DNA of 6,738 nucleotides from positions 1 through 6,738 of the forward strand of contig CAMLKX010000104.1 in assembly GCA_946480515.1 (NCBI GenBank), in the 5' to 3' direction. This document shows positions 5,636 through 6,738 of the stretch, in pieces. This DNA comes from an uncultured Sphingomonadaceae bacterium. GTDB taxonomy: Bacteria > Pseudomonadota > Alphaproteobacteria > Sphingomonadales > Sphingomonadaceae. The notes under the pieces are model-generated. The model saw only the letters and a list, made by a program, of their open reading frames with translations, was not told where the DNA came from and did not search any database. A program made the position numbers and the translations under genes. Numbering within the stretch: the stretch's first letter is position 1; each line of letters begins with the position of its first letter.

Positions 5636-6738
5636 TCAAGCGACCGCGGCATCGTCAAGGTGCATCTCCGCCGCATTGCCGCCATTCCACTCATCGCGCT
5701 TGATGCTGCCGGCGAGCCACCAGCGCTGAGCGGCTCCCGCTGCCAGCAGTGCCTCGCCCAGCGGCGTGCCCGCTGCACGAAAGGCGATCAGCTTGAAGCT
5801 CCGTCCGTCGTCACCGGCGGCAATCGCCCGCACATGCCCGTTGCCGACGATGCCTGGCTTCAACAGTCTGGCAGGACCGGCAGCAAGCCGGGGAGAGGGC
5901 CAGCCAGCGCCATAGGGTCCACCCGCATCCAGTTCGTCGCAAAGCGCCCCGGCGACTCCGCCGGGCGCGACCAGAGCGTCAATCAGCATGGCTCGGTCGG
6001 AGCGTGCTGACTCGATATTCGCGCCCAGCCGGTCGCAGAGATATCCGCGAAGTGCCTCGAGCTTGCCCGGCGCGATGGTCAGGCCCGCGGCCATGGCATG
6101 ACCGCCACCAGCGAGCAGCAGGCCGCTGTCCTTTGCGGCCAACACTGCCGACTCCGCTGATCGACCGGCCCGAGCCCTTGCCGCTGCCGTCCTCATCCTC
6201 GGCGATGACGATCGCGGGACGACCGAAGCGTTCCTTCAATCGGCTCGCGACGATCCCGATGACGCCCGGATGCCAGCCGCGGCCCGAGACGATCAGCACC
6301 GGCGACCCATCCGCCTTTGCCTGCGTTTCAGCCTGCTCCGTCACCAGCATTTCGATCGCGCGCCGTTCCTCGTTCAGCCGGTCGAGCTCGGCGGCGATGG
6401 AGCGCGCCTCCTCCGGGTCGGTCGCGGTCAAGAGCCGTACGCCAAGATTGCCGACGCGCCCGCCGGCGTTGATCCGTGGCCCAAGCGCGAAACCGAGGTC
6501 GCGGCAGGTCGGCGCCTTGGTCAGCCGTGCGGCTTCGATCAGCGCTGACATGCCCAGGTTTGCGCCGCGTGCAATAATCTTCAGGCCCTGGGTGACGAAG
6601 GCGCGATTGAGGGTCTTAAGCCGCGCCACATCGGCGACCGTGCCGAGTGCCACCAGGTCGAGCAAGTCGAGCAGCTGCGGTTCCGTGGCCTGATTGAAGT
6701 GTCCAATCCGGCGCAACGCGCGCACAAGCGCAACTCCG
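5636..6738 (-). pseudogene. recJ: Single-strand-specific 5'-3' exonuclease RecJ, C-terminal part, frameshifted
   Basis: RecJ degrades single-stranded DNA 5' to 3' in recombination repair (RecF pathway) and mismatch/base-excision repair. The window holds about 366 codons; the N-terminus with the first DHH metal motifs lies beyond base 6738. In the first frame (6738 to about 6150) the sequence reads GVALVRALRRIGHF, then LVALGTVADV, GPRINAGGRVG, GWHPGVIGIVASRLKERFG and GKGSGRSISGV, all RecJ core blocks. The homology then jumps to another frame at about 6148, with AVLAAKDSGLLLAGGGHAMAAGL (the DHHA1 nucleic-acid-binding motif), LDAGGPYGAGWPSP and the C-terminal RDEWNGGNAAEMHL up to TGA 5638-5636. 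At the join about four residues (family pattern roughly D-L-G-x) are replaced by one base, a net change near -11. Unrepaired, the first frame runs on into unrelated sequence and stops at 5979. No other damage is visible. Confidence 0.88.

Noticed and set aside
5979..6145. The continuing first frame of recJ after the break (GSVGRKGQRPAARWW...) as genuine coding sequence
   Set aside because: It loses all RecJ similarity, while the neighbouring frame carries the conserved GGGHAMAAG region and the true C-terminus.

Overview
This GC-rich window is a mostly conserved chromosomal locus of an alphaproteobacterium, most likely a sphingomonad. The evidence is the ihfB-rpsA-cmk block beside a TIGR02300-type zinc-ribbon protein (a family I know from alphaproteobacteria), an S1 protein with the N-terminus MATTAFPSRDDF, and three tRNA genes that all encode CCA. 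The taxonomic call is by recognition only; no search was run.

Left part (1-757, all minus strand): the first 35 codons of a GH13 alpha-glucosidase run off the left edge. Upstream of it lie a possible coupled leader peptide and two overlapping short palindromes. Next come tRNA-Ala(GGC), a spacer rich in inverted repeats, and a 104-aa zinc-ribbon protein with an acidic tail.

Central part (plus strand): cmk (CMP kinase) ends inside a strong intrinsic terminator. A 160-nt leader with two clear hairpins precedes rpsA (ribosomal protein S1, six S1 domains). rpsA ends in an 11-bp GC-rich hairpin, and ihfB (IHF beta subunit) follows after a short spacer. aroA, which usually sits just before cmk in this block, is absent here. 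These genes supply pyrimidine nucleotides, translation initiation and nucleoid structure.

Right part: on the minus strand, a 488-aa multi-pass membrane protein of GT-C-like appearance meets ihfB tail to tail, the two stop codons sharing a single CTAG. Divergent from it is tRNA-Leu(TAA) on the plus strand, followed by tRNA-Glu(TTC) on the minus strand. The right end holds the C-terminal two thirds of recJ (minus strand), broken by a frameshift near 6149 that fits a net loss of about 11 bases. The rest of its coding sequence is undamaged, so it is either a recent mutation or an assembly error.

I see no insertion sequence, phage gene, CRISPR array or defence system. The points most worth a second look are the recJ frameshift, the structured rpsA leader, the missing aroA, and the membrane protein of unknown function.
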